From Streptomyces sp. Edi2 (GTDB taxonomy: Bacteria > Actinomycetota > Actinomycetes > Streptomycetales > Streptomycetaceae), in contig NZ_JBEJGX010000002.1 in assembly GCF_040253635.1 (NCBI RefSeq), positions 62,001 to 126,000 of the forward strand: DNA of 64,000 nucleotides. The letters are read 5' to 3'. Shown in pieces: positions 17,434-24,964 of the stretch (position 1 is the stretch's first letter; each line of letters opens with the position of its first letter). The notes beneath the pieces are model-generated. The model saw only the letters and a program-made list of their open reading frames with translations. It was not told the origin of the DNA and did no database searches. The translations under genes and the position numbers were made by a program.

Positions 17434-18627
17434 GTGGACCAGCGGGATGTGATGCGCGGCGCCCTGAAGGCCTCCGGCGTCGTCAAGAAGGGCGCGCAGC
17501 TCAAGTTCGGGGCCATCGCCCTCGTCGTCTTCTTCATCGGGCTGATCTTGCTCGGCATGTTCTTCCCCGCCGGGCAGGCGACTGCCTCCGACTGCGAGGA
17601 CACCGGCCCCGGCACCGCGGACGCCTCCGCCTCCTCCGACGCGGGCGGCTCCGGCACGGCCTCCGGCACGCTCCACGAGCAGCAGGTCTCCTACGCCAAG
17701 ACCATCGACAAGGAGGTCCAGAAGGCCAAGCTCCCCGGCCGCGCCACCCTCATCGCGCTCATGACCGCGATGCAGGAGAGCACGATGCAGAACCTTGATC
17801 ACGGGGACCGTGACTCGGTGGGGCTGTTCCAGCAGCGGCCCTCCATGAACTGGGGCACCAAGCAGCAGATCATGACGCCGAGCTTCGCGGCCGACAGCTT
17901 TCTGCTGGGCCGCGGCGGCAACGAAGGCCTCGTCGACATCAAGGGGTGGGACAAGCTGCCGCTCGGCACGGCCGCGCAGAAGGTCCAGAAGTCCGCCCAC
18001 CCCGAGCTGTATGCCGGACACGAGACGGCGATGCGCAAGCTCGCCAAGGACGCCGGCATCGACCTCGAGCGCGGCGGCTCCAGCACCGGATCCGGCTCCT
18101 CGAACTCAGGGGACGACGGAAAGCCCGTCACCAGCGAGAACAACGGCTGCGGCGTGGCGAAGCCGGGCACCGGTGGGGCCGGCGGCAGCGCGGGCGGCAA
18201 GTTCACCGACGGCAAGCAGACCTGGGACCTGAAGAACCCTCGCTCGGTGGACGAGGCGATCGCCTGGGCCAAGAAGCACTCCGGTTCGGGCTCCTCCGCC
18301 GACTGGTATCAGCGCTGCCTGGCCTTCACCGCGATCGTCTACGGCTGGCAGTTCTCCGGTGTCGACTACGCCATCGACCACTACAGCGTCGTGCCGAAGT
18401 CCATGCAGCACGACGGCGACCGGCATCCCCCCGCGGGCGCCCTCATGTACTGGGACACCGGCCACAGGGCGGGGCACATCGCCGTCTATCTGGGCAACGG
18501 CAAGGTCGCGAGCAACGACATCCTCCGGCCGGGCTACATCGACGTCGTCGACGCCGAGCTCTTCGAGACCAAGTGGGGCGCCAAGTACATCGGTTGGACC
18601 CCGCCCGTCTTCCCCCGGGCCGGATAG
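17434..18627 (+). CDS. Conjugation peptidoglycan hydrolase: transglycosylase-like plus NlpC/P60-like (397 aa)
   Basis: GTG 17434 has AAGGAG, partly inside the previous gene, 5 bases ahead. One N-terminal membrane helix (about residues 22-44) anchors an outer region with two parts. The first, about residues 75-195, shows MTAMQESTMQNL with Glu115 and SVGLFQQRPS, the pattern of goose-lysozyme/transglycosylase folds. The second, about residues 270-390, has QRCLAF with Cys295 and GHIAVYLGNG with His348, the Cys-His pair of NlpC/P60-type peptidases. Such two-headed enzymes (TcpG/VirB1 class) open the cell wall for the transfer channel. It is the last gene of the cluster. Confidence 0.85.
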   Translation: MDQRDVMRGALKASGVVKKGAQLKFGAIALVVFFIGLILLGMFFPAGQATASDCEDTGPGTADASASSDAGGSGTASGTLHEQQVSYAKTIDKEVQKAKLPGRATLIALMTAMQESTMQNLDHGDRDSVGLFQQRPSMNWGTKQQIMTPSFAADSFLLGRGGNEGLVDIKGWDKLPLGTAAQKVQKSAHPELYAGHETAMRKLAKDAGIDLERGGSSTGSGSSNSGDDGKPVTSENNGCGVAKPGTGGAGGSAGGKFTDGKQTWDLKNPRSVDEAIAWAKKHSGSGSSADWYQRCLAFTAIVYGWQFSGVDYAIDHYSVVPKSMQHDGDRHPPAGALMYWDTGHRAGHIAVYLGNGKVASNDILRPGYIDVVDAELFETKWGAKYIGWTPPVFPRAG

Positions 18628-18677
18628 GCGCCTCCTGCGATCACCGAACGCCGGCCGCCCGCCAGCAGTCCTCCAGC

Positions 18678-18711
18678 GGCGTCGTCCCGACCCACCCGGC
18701 GGGACGACGCC
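18678..18711 (+). terminator. Terminator-like hairpin closing the conjugation operon
   Basis: A 12-bp perfect stem (18678-18689 with 18700-18711), 50 bases after the hydrolase stop. There is no T run, as is common in Streptomyces. Confidence 0.6.
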
Positions 18712-18771
18712 CCTCCTCCCGCGCGGCCGCCGCGCACCCTGACGGCGTACGACACCAAGGATCGCTCTCCC

Positions 18772-20046
18772 ATGACCATCAGCCCCCTCCTGCACCGCCC
18801 TCGCAGACGGCCCGCCCCCGAACCGTCGCGCTACCGCGACGTCCTGGCCCTCCCGAACGTCACCCGCCTCCTGGCCGGCGCGGTCATCGGCCACCTCCCC
18901 GTCGCCATGGCACCGCTCGCGATCCTGATCGCCGTACGGGCGGACGGCGGCAGCCTGCGCCTGGCCGGAATCCTCGCCGCCGTCTACGGACTGGCGGCCG
19001 CGATCGGGCAGCCCCTGTGGGGACGCCTCCTGGACCGGCATGGCCACCGCGTCGCGATCGGCGCCACCGCCCTGGCCTCGACCACGGCCTTCCTCGCGCT
19101 CGCCCTCCTCAGCCCGGCCGGCCATCCCGCACCGGCCGCGGTCATCGCCGCGGCCGCGGGCCTGTGCACCCCACCTCTGGAGGCGGCGCTGCGCGTCCTG
19201 TGGCCGCACGTCGTGGAGAGCCCGCAGCACCGCCGGGCCGCGCTCGCGCTCGACGCCTGCGCCCAGGAACTCGTCTTCATCGGCGGCCCGCTCCTGGTCC
19301 TGGGCCTCGACGCCGTGACGGGCACCGTCCTCGTGCTCACCGCCACCGCCGCGATCGGCCTCGGCGGATCCGCACTGTTCCTGTCCGCGCCGCCCACCCG
19401 CACCTGGCAGCCGGTCCCCACCCGCACCCACTGGCTCGGACCGATACGTGTCCCCGGCCTGCGCGCCCTGGCCGCCGCGCTGTTCGGCGCGGGCATCACC
19501 CTGGGCGCGCTGAACGTGGTGGCGCTCGCGGCAGGGGAGCGCCACCACGCCGGCTACCTGTCGACGATGATCCCCGCCGCGCTCGCCGTCGGCAGTCTGA
19601 CGGGCGGGCTGCTCTTCGGCCGCCGCACCTGGCCCGGCTCCCCGGCCCGCCAACTCCTGCTCATCGGCGCCGGATTCCTGCTCGGCTCGCTGCCGATGCT
19701 CGCCGATCCCGCTCCGCCGCTGGCCATCGCGGCCGCCGTCCTGCCCGGCCTGTTCCTCGCGCCGCTCCTGGTCACCGGCTTCCACGCACTCGACGTTCTC
19801 GTCCCGCGCAGCACCCTCGCCGAGGCATCCGCCTGGCTGATCGCCTGTCTCGGCCTGGGACAGGCCGCCGGCACCGCGCTTGCGGGCCTCGTACCCTCCA
19901 CCGCCCCCGCAGGGACCGCCGCCGTCGCGGCCGCCGGCGCCGCGCTCGGCCTGTTCCTGCTGCTGGTCACCCGCCGCCACCTCACCCTGCAGACACCGAA
20001 GGGCGTGCGGCGCGGATCAGCCGAGCCGCTGACCGGATCGAGATGA
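18772..20046 (+). CDS. MFS transporter (424 aa)
   Basis: Twelve hydrophobic segments are spread over the length, with a typical loop after helix 2 (WGRLLDRHGHRVAIG, residues about 83-97) that fits the MFS signature GxxxDRxGRR, and a central cytoplasmic loop around residues 205-225. AAGGA lies about 11 bases before ATG. The product is likely an exporter of a small molecule; the substrate cannot be read from sequence. It stands alone after the conjugation terminator and ends 108 bases before a leftward gene. Confidence 0.8.
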   Translation: MTISPLLHRPRRRPAPEPSRYRDVLALPNVTRLLAGAVIGHLPVAMAPLAILIAVRADGGSLRLAGILAAVYGLAAAIGQPLWGRLLDRHGHRVAIGATALASTTAFLALALLSPAGHPAPAAVIAAAAGLCTPPLEAALRVLWPHVVESPQHRRAALALDACAQELVFIGGPLLVLGLDAVTGTVLVLTATAAIGLGGSALFLSAPPTRTWQPVPTRTHWLGPIRVPGLRALAAALFGAGITLGALNVVALAAGERHHAGYLSTMIPAALAVGSLTGGLLFGRRTWPGSPARQLLLIGAGFLLGSLPMLADPAPPLAIAAAVLPGLFLAPLLVTGFHALDVLVPRSTLAEASAWLIACLGLGQAAGTALAGLVPSTAPAGTAAVAAAGAALGLFLLLVTRRHLTLQTPKGVRRGSAEPLTGSR

Positions 20047-20154
20047 ACCCGGGCATTCGGCCCCGCCCGCGGCGGATCCGCGGCTACCGTGGCACCGAGA
20101 GCCCGGCGCGCATCCCCCCGTGTGTGCGCCGGGCCCTGCACTGCCCGCACCAGC

Positions 20155-20430
20155 TCACCGCGCGCCCCGCCTGGCCGCCCACCCGGGATCGTGCCGCGGC
20201 GGCTCCACCCGCTGTTCCTCCTGCCAGGAGCGGATATTGCGCACGCTCTGGCGGGGGTGCGAGACGAGCCGGACCGCCAGCGCGAGGGCGAGCACCGGCT
20301 GCGCAGCCCACCATGCCGCCGTGCCCATCTCCTGACGCTGAGCCCAGTGCGCCGCCCGCCGGGCCGGCCGCCAGCACCTGATCAGGTAGCCCAGCACCGA
20401 GCCGGCCGCGAGGGCGATCACGAGGGTCAT
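20155..20430 (-). CDS. Small membrane-associated hypothetical protein (91 aa)
   Basis: A leftward frame facing the MFS gene. The N-terminus VIALAAGSVLGYLIR is one clear membrane helix, and a second, Ala/Val/Leu-rich segment lies at about residues 40-57, followed by a basic, Arg-rich tail. GGGCGG precedes the ATG. No family was recognised. Small two-helix proteins of this kind are frequent on actinobacterial plasmids and phages; codon third positions support coding on this strand. Confidence 0.45.
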   Translation of the reverse strand: MTLVIALAAGSVLGYLIRCWRPARRAAHWAQRQEMGTAAWWAAQPVLALALAVRLVSHPRQSVRNIRSWQEEQRVEPPRHDPGWAARRGAR

Positions 20431-20562
20431 CCGCCCATGCTCGCAGCCCCGATGGTGCGCACGGACCAGACCCGCACCCGGCGCGCCAACCGCCGCGGCC
20501 CGGCGCGCAGTTCTTTATCCACAGGAACCGCTGAGCGAGGCGGTTGAGGTCCGGAAATCGCC

Positions 20563-20580
20563 GGACTCTGTCCACAGGCC
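20563..20580 (+). promoter_or_regulatory. CTGTCCACAG box upstream of the surface-protein gene
   Basis: Exact GGACTCTGTCCACAGGCC, 99 bases before the start of the anchored surface protein. A separate TTATCCACAGG (perfect DnaA box) stands about 50 bases further upstream at 20516-20526. Confidence 0.6.
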
Positions 20581-20679
20581 ACCAAATCCAAGATCAGTTC
20601 ACCAGCAGGTACTTCGCCCCGGCGCAGCGTGCGCTGACCGGCCGAGCCTGCCGTGTACCAGTGGAGGCTGATCTCACCC

Positions 20680-21522
20680 ATGCGTAAGACCCGACCGCGC
20701 CTGCTGCGCCGCGTCGTGGCGACCGCCGCGCTCGTCGCCGCCGCGGGGGCCGTGGCCACCCCGGCAGCCCTCGCCGCCAGTTCCCCCTCGCCGCAGCCGT
20801 CCGCCTCGGCGGCCGACGAGGCGTCGCTGGCGCTGAAGGTCGAGGTGTCGGCGAAGTCCGGCTCCCCGAGCCCGGGGCCGACCGGGGAGCCGGGCACCGA
20901 CCCGACGACCCCGCCGACGACGGACCCCACCGGCCCGCCGACCACCGATCCGACGGAGCCGGGGACCGATCCCACGACCCCGCCGACGACCGACCCGACG
21001 ACTCCGCCGACGACGGATCCCACAACGCCGCCGACCACGGACCCGACCCATCCTCCGACCACCGACCCGACGACCCCGCCGACGACGGATCCCACAACGC
21101 CGCCGACGACCGATCCAACCGATCCTCCGACGACCGACCCGACGGATCCGCCGACGACGGATCCCACGACCCCGCCGACCACGGACCCGACCGGTCCTCC
21201 GACGACCGACCCGGGCACCGACCCGACCACCAAGCCGTCCCCGGATCCGACCTCGGGTAGCGGCGGCTCCGACAAGGGCGATTCGGGCAAGGGCGGTTCC
21301 GACAAGGGCAGCTCGCACGACTCGCCCAAGGGAGGCACCACCGAGCAGATCAGCGCCAGCGACACCGTCACGCCCGCCGGGAGCCTCGCGCACACCGGCG
21401 CCGACGGGAACACGGCACTGGCCCTGACCGCCGGCGGCCTGCTCGCCGCGGGCCTGGCGACCGTGGGTGCCGTCGGCTACGGCAAGCGCCGCACCGGCCG
21501 GCACGCCGCCGACAAGGCCTGA
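20680..21522 (+). CDS. Sortase-anchored stalk protein with TTDPT repeats (280 aa)
   Basis: ATG 20680 (GGAGG 12 bases ahead) opens a signal peptide with two Arg clusters and a cleavage site after AALAA near residue 33. Residues about 70-195 are some twenty tandem Pro/Thr/Asp units of the form TTDPTxPP, an extended wall-spanning stalk. A Gly/Ser/Lys-rich segment follows, then LAHTG at residues 236-240, a hydrophobic helix and the basic tail GKRRTGRH, a complete LAXTG sorting signal of the class E sortase type used by Streptomyces. There is almost no globular domain. The DNA repeats generate long false frames on the other strands. A role as adhesin or surface shield near the transfer genes is inference. 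Confidence 0.8.
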   Translation: MRKTRPRLLRRVVATAALVAAAGAVATPAALAASSPSPQPSASAADEASLALKVEVSAKSGSPSPGPTGEPGTDPTTPPTTDPTGPPTTDPTEPGTDPTTPPTTDPTTPPTTDPTTPPTTDPTHPPTTDPTTPPTTDPTTPPTTDPTDPPTTDPTDPPTTDPTTPPTTDPTGPPTTDPGTDPTTKPSPDPTSGSGGSDKGDSGKGGSDKGSSHDSPKGGTTEQISASDTVTPAGSLAHTGADGNTALALTAGGLLAAGLATVGAVGYGKRRTGRHAADKA

Positions 21523-21558
21523 CGGCATCCCGTCGGGGCGCCCCGTGGCGTCCCGGCC

Positions 21559-21588
21559 CCGGTGGCCCGCGCCCTGGCGGGCCACCGG
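21559..21588 (+). terminator. Hairpin after the surface-protein gene
   Basis: A 12-bp perfect stem (21559-21570 with 21577-21588) with a 6-base loop, 36 bases past the stop and just before the next gene. Likely a terminator or attenuator. Confidence 0.6.
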
Positions 21589-21623
21589 ACCCATCCACCA
21601 CTCCTGAAGGGACCTTGAAGGCC

Positions 21624-21959
21624 ATGGCCGCACTCAAGCGCTTCGCCACCGTCGCCCTTTCCGTCTCCCTGCTCGCCGGCGGTGCCGCCGCGCTCGCGCC
21701 GACCGCGTCGGCCGCCAGCGACTGCTCCACCTACGACCAGAGCGGGGAAGTAGACGGCAACGGGATCAACTTCCGTACTGGGCCGTCGACTTCATACAAG
21801 TCGAAGGGTCTGGTCTACAACGCGGACCAGTTGGCCCTCTACTGCAAGAGCGGCTCCTGGTACAAGGCCAAGCTCAAGACGCGCTCCAAGGGCGGGCTGC
21901 CGGCTGGCACGTACGGCTGGATCCGCCAGGACATGATCAAGTTCCACCTCGCCGGATAG
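21624..21959 (+). CDS. Secreted SH3-like small protein (111 aa)
   Basis: ATG 21624 begins a signal peptide (ALKRFATVALSVSLLAGGAA) with cleavage after ASAAS near residue 31; a TTG at 21615 in frame is possible. The mature part of about 80 residues has the bacterial SH3 pattern: GINFRTGPSTSYKSKGLVY, then LALYCKSGSWYKAKL and TYGWIRQDMIKF. Two Cys residues could form a disulfide. SH3b domains bind cell-wall peptides or form toxin-like folds. It follows the anchored stalk protein with only a hairpin between, so the two may be coexpressed surface components. Confidence 0.75.
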   Translation: MAALKRFATVALSVSLLAGGAAALAPTASAASDCSTYDQSGEVDGNGINFRTGPSTSYKSKGLVYNADQLALYCKSGSWYKAKLKTRSKGGLPAGTYGWIRQDMIKFHLAG

Positions 21960-21970
21960 TCCCGGCTCCT

Positions 21971-22004
21971 CCCCGGCCGCCGCGCTCCCACGCGGCGGCC
22001 GGGG
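21971..22004 (+). terminator. Terminator-like hairpin
   Basis: A 14-bp perfect GC stem (21971-21984 with 21991-22004) with a 6-base loop, 11 bases after the SH3 protein stop. Confidence 0.7.
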
Positions 22005-22090
22005 GCAGCCCCTGTGGACCCCGCGCGCACCCCTTCGCCGCGGGATCGCGGGCCCCCTCACCCCCACGCCCTGCGAAAGGCGCCCCCGTC

Positions 22091-22921
22091 ATGACCACGC
22101 TGACCCCTGCCGCCACCGGGCTCACCGCACTGCTCGCCCACCGCCAACGACCGGCCCTCGGCGCGTTCCTGCCCGCCGGCTTCCCCAACTGGACGGCCGG
22201 GATCGAGGCCCTGCGCGCGTTCACCCGCCACGGCGCCGACTTCCTCGAAGTCGGCGTCCCGCACCACACCCCCAGCCTCGACGGCCCGGACATCGCCGCC
22301 GCCTACACCCAGGCTTTGGGCCAGGGCGCACGCATGGCCCACGTCTTCTCCACCATCCGCCTCGCCGCCTCCAGCACCGCCGTCCCCGTGGTCGCCATGA
22401 GCTACTGGGCCCCCGTCCTCGACTTCGGCGTGACCCGCTTCGCCCAGGACCTCGCCCAGGCCGGGGCCGCCGGCGCGATGATCCCCGACCTTCCCGTCGC
22501 CGAGGCCGACGAGTGGACCGACGCCGCCCGACAAGCCGGACTGCACACCCCGCAGTTCGCGCCGCGCAGCGCCGACGACGATCAGCTGGCCGCCATCACC
22601 GCGGCCGCCTCCGGCTGGATCTACGCCCCGGCAGCCGCCACCCCCACCGGCTACCAGGGAGATCTCGACCTGCCCGCGCTCGACGCCTTCACCACCCGGC
22701 TCCGGGCACACACCTCCCTGCCCGTGGTCGGCGGCATCGGCATCTCCACCCCGCAACGCGCCGCCCAGGTCGCCCCGTACGTCGACGGCGTCGTGATCGG
22801 CTCCCCGCTGGTCCGGCCGCTGCTCGAGGGCCCCGCCGGCCTCGACGGCGCCGTGGAGCAGGTCAGGGCCTTCGCCCACGCCCTGCACACGCCTGCCCGT
22901 CCCCACCCGCTCTCTGCGTGA
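22091..22921 (+). CDS. Orphan TrpA-like protein (tryptophan synthase alpha fold, 276 aa)
   Basis: The protein has the TrpA pattern and length: catalytic Glu53 in FLEVGVP and Asp64 in SLDGPDIAAAY match the two acids of the alpha subunit (Glu49 and Asp60 in enteric TrpA), and the phosphate-binding turn VVGGIGIST and VDGVVIGSPLV lie near the C-terminus. TrpA splits indole-3-glycerol phosphate to indole and glyceraldehyde phosphate. The usual PFSDP after the glutamate is HHTPS, and no trpB or other trp gene is near, so it may release indole alone, as BX1-type enzymes do, or serve a secondary pathway. GAAAGG precedes the start. Confidence 0.75.
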   Translation: MTTLTPAATGLTALLAHRQRPALGAFLPAGFPNWTAGIEALRAFTRHGADFLEVGVPHHTPSLDGPDIAAAYTQALGQGARMAHVFSTIRLAASSTAVPVVAMSYWAPVLDFGVTRFAQDLAQAGAAGAMIPDLPVAEADEWTDAARQAGLHTPQFAPRSADDDQLAAITAAASGWIYAPAAATPTGYQGDLDLPALDAFTTRLRAHTSLPVVGGIGISTPQRAAQVAPYVDGVVIGSPLVRPLLEGPAGLDGAVEQVRAFAHALHTPARPHPLSA

Positions 22922-22929
22922 TCATCAAG

Positions 22930-22951
22930 GGGCGCCGCGGCCGCGGCGCCC
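22930..22951. terminator. Perfect 22-bp palindrome between TrpA-like and lipoprotein genes
   Basis: GGGCGCCGCGG and its exact complement are adjacent (11-base arms, no loop), directly after the TrpA-like stop. It can act as terminator or as a protein site. Confidence 0.5.
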
Positions 22952-22978
22952 ACCGCATCAAGAAGAGGTACCGCCGAG

Positions 22979-23731
22979 TTGAACCTCACCACCCGCCGGA
23001 CGGCGCTGGCCGGTCTCGTCCTGGCCGCCACGCTCACCGGCTGCTCCGCCCTCGCCGACCCGAGCGCCGGCGACAACGCGAAGGCGCCCGCCGCAGGTCC
23101 GGCGGCGGCCGGCACCGCCCAGCACGCCCTGGCCCAGCTCGCGGTCAAAGGCCCGGCCCCGATGACCGGATACGACCGCGAGGCCAAGTTCGGACCGGCC
23201 TGGTCGGACTCCACCACCGCGCCCGGGGCACAGAATTCGTGCGATACCCGAAACGACGTTCTCCGCCGCGACCTGCAGCACATCACCTTCAAGGGGACCT
23301 CCCGGTGCGTGGTGGCCACCGGCACCCTCGCCGACCCCTACACCGGCAAGACCATCCACTTCGTGCGCGGCCCGCAGAGCGCCCAGGTCCAGATCGACCA
23401 CGTCGTCGCGCTCGGCGCCAGCTGGCGCGTGGGTGCGGCCCAACTCACCCAGCAGCAACGGGCGGCCCTCGGAAACGACCCGGAAAACCTGATTGCGGCC
23501 TCGGGACCGGCGAACGCCGCGAAGTCCGACGGTGACGCCGCCACCTGGCTGCCGGCCAACAAGAGCTTCCGCTGCACGTACGTCGCACGGCAGATCGCCG
23601 TCAAGGCCAAGTACCGGCTGTGGGTCACCCCGCCGGAGAAGGCGGCCATGACCCGCATCCTGGCCGGCTGCCCCGACCAGCCGCTTCCCACCGACTCCAG
23701 CAGCGGCGTCGTCCTGCCGGACCTGAAGTAA
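22979..23731 (+). CDS. Secreted HNH-like (DUF1524) nuclease lipoprotein (250 aa)
   Basis: TTG start; a signal peptide ends in the lipobox LTGC with Cys22 as lipid anchor. The mature domain carries the DUF1524/HNH arrangement: QIDHVVALG with the metal His, then a helix of LTQQQRAALGNDPENLIAAS, AANKSDGDAATWLPAN, a Cys pair (FRCTYV and AGCP) and VKAKYRLWVTPPEKA. Members are extracellular nucleases common in Streptomyces. On a conjugative plasmid it may degrade DNA outside the cell or serve nutrient salvage; the first is speculation. It overlaps no gene and is followed 17 bases on by a small gene. Confidence 0.8.
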   Translation: MNLTTRRTALAGLVLAATLTGCSALADPSAGDNAKAPAAGPAAAGTAQHALAQLAVKGPAPMTGYDREAKFGPAWSDSTTAPGAQNSCDTRNDVLRRDLQHITFKGTSRCVVATGTLADPYTGKTIHFVRGPQSAQVQIDHVVALGASWRVGAAQLTQQQRAALGNDPENLIAASGPANAAKSDGDAATWLPANKSFRCTYVARQIAVKAKYRLWVTPPEKAAMTRILAGCPDQPLPTDSSSGVVLPDLK

Positions 23732-23748
23732 CCAGGAGAGCCGTGCCC

Positions 23749-23973
23749 ATGCACACCCAGAACCGCATCCCGCCGCGCCGGACCGAGGCAGCCGTACGCA
23801 GGCCCCGGCCCGCGCCGCTGTCCCCGCCGCCCGAATGGCAGGCCCAGCGCCTGTTCGTGGAGCCGCACTACCTCAGCCCGCCGGACGACGACCCCGACGA
23901 CGCCTACGACGTCGCTGTCCCGGCCCCCGCCCAGCCGCCGTCGTTCCGCCCGCGCCGCCCCTACCGGCCCTGA
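23749..23973 (+). CDS. Small Pro-rich hypothetical protein (74 aa)
   Basis: ATG 23749 lies 8 bases after AGGAGAG; a GTG two codons upstream is too close to that site. The product is Arg/Pro rich at both ends with an acidic DDDPDDAYD in the middle and no membrane segment. No family was recognised. It is probably cotranscribed with the preceding lipoprotein gene. Confidence 0.5.
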   Translation: MHTQNRIPPRRTEAAVRRPRPAPLSPPPEWQAQRLFVEPHYLSPPDDDPDDAYDVAVPAPAQPPSFRPRRPYRP

Positions 23974-24079
23974 CCGCCCCACTGAAGTCGCCGATCGGGG
24001 AGCCGCGCCACCCGGGCCCGGCTCCCTGGCCCCCCACGACGTCTGGAGCCTGACCGCGCCGCACCGACCTGGAGGTTGC

Positions 24080-24925
24080 ATGTCCCTCGACGTCCCGCCC
24101 AGACCCTCCCCGTCCGCGTACTGGTCCCCGCCCGCCGTCCCGCCGGTCCTCGCCGCCGTGAGCGAGGGGCGCCAGCCGCCACAGTCCGCCGGCCGCGGCT
24201 TCCGCGTCCTGCACGCCCTGCTGCGCCTGGGCGCCGAGGAGGAACACCAGCTCGCCGACATCGCCCGCGCCGCTGGTCTGCAGCCCTCGCACGCCTCCAA
24301 GCTCCTCAAGGCCGCCGGCCTGGAGCGCCTCGTCGAGCCCGGCACCCGCCGCGGCGCCTACCGGCTCACCCGCGACGCCCGCGCGCTCGCCCCGGTGAGG
24401 ACCGGAACGGACCTGACCACCCCGCCCGTCCGACGCATCATCGAGGACCTGCAGCAGGAGACCGGGCTCGCGGTGTCCTGGCACGAGCCGCACTTCCGCC
24501 CCGGCCTCGGCTTCCACCTCACCCTCATCGACCTGGCCTGCCCGCTCCCGCAGCTGCGCGCCGCGGCAGCCCAGCACGAGGGCGACGCACGGACCAGTGC
24601 CGCCGGCCGCGCCGCGCTCGCCTACGCTCCCGCCGAACTCGCAGTCAGCGCCGACGACCGCCCGCTCACGCTGGCGCCCGCCGTGCGGGACACCATCCGC
24701 TCCACCCGCATCGCGCTGCGCCGATGTCCCGGCATCTGCACCCTGGCCACGCCCGTCCTGCGCGGGCAGCACCTGATCGCCGTCCTCAGCCTCACCGGAG
24801 CCGAGCCGCTCTTCCACGATCCGCTCAGGGCGCAGGAGTTCGCCGTCCTGCTGCGCCGGGCAGCCGGACGCGCCGCCGGCTCCTGGCCCGGGGCGGCCCC
24901 CGCGCCCGCCCGCCGCATCGCCTGA
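24080..24925 (+). CDS. IclR-like winged-helix regulator (281 aa)
   Basis: GGAGG stands 5 bases before ATG. Residues about 35-95 are a winged helix (GRGFRVLHALLRLGAEEEHQ, then LADIARAAGLQPSHASKLLK and the wing LVEPGTRRGAYRLT) of the IclR type. The C-terminal 150 residues have the GAF-like effector fold of that family, with ALAYAPAELAV and a late GICTLATPVLRGQHLIAVLS. IclR proteins bind promoter DNA and respond to small molecules. Its targets are probably among the following genes; no operator was identified. It is the only obvious regulator between 18 and 28 kb. Confidence 0.7.
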   Translation: MSLDVPPRPSPSAYWSPPAVPPVLAAVSEGRQPPQSAGRGFRVLHALLRLGAEEEHQLADIARAAGLQPSHASKLLKAAGLERLVEPGTRRGAYRLTRDARALAPVRTGTDLTTPPVRRIIEDLQQETGLAVSWHEPHFRPGLGFHLTLIDLACPLPQLRAAAAQHEGDARTSAAGRAALAYAPAELAVSADDRPLTLAPAVRDTIRSTRIALRRCPGICTLATPVLRGQHLIAVLSLTGAEPLFHDPLRAQEFAVLLRRAAGRAAGSWPGAAPAPARRIA

Positions 24926-24964
24926 CCGTTCTTTTGCCGAACCCGCCCGAAGGACACCCTGACC

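Noticed and set aside
18106..19980. 624-aa leftward frame opposite the hydrolase and MFS genes
   Set aside because: Low-complexity Gly/Arg/Asp sequence without motifs, complementary to two recognised genes.
20427..21413. Leftward GSVVGG-repeat protein
   Set aside because: Complement of the TTDPT-coding repeats; the rightward frame has a signal peptide and a sorting signal.
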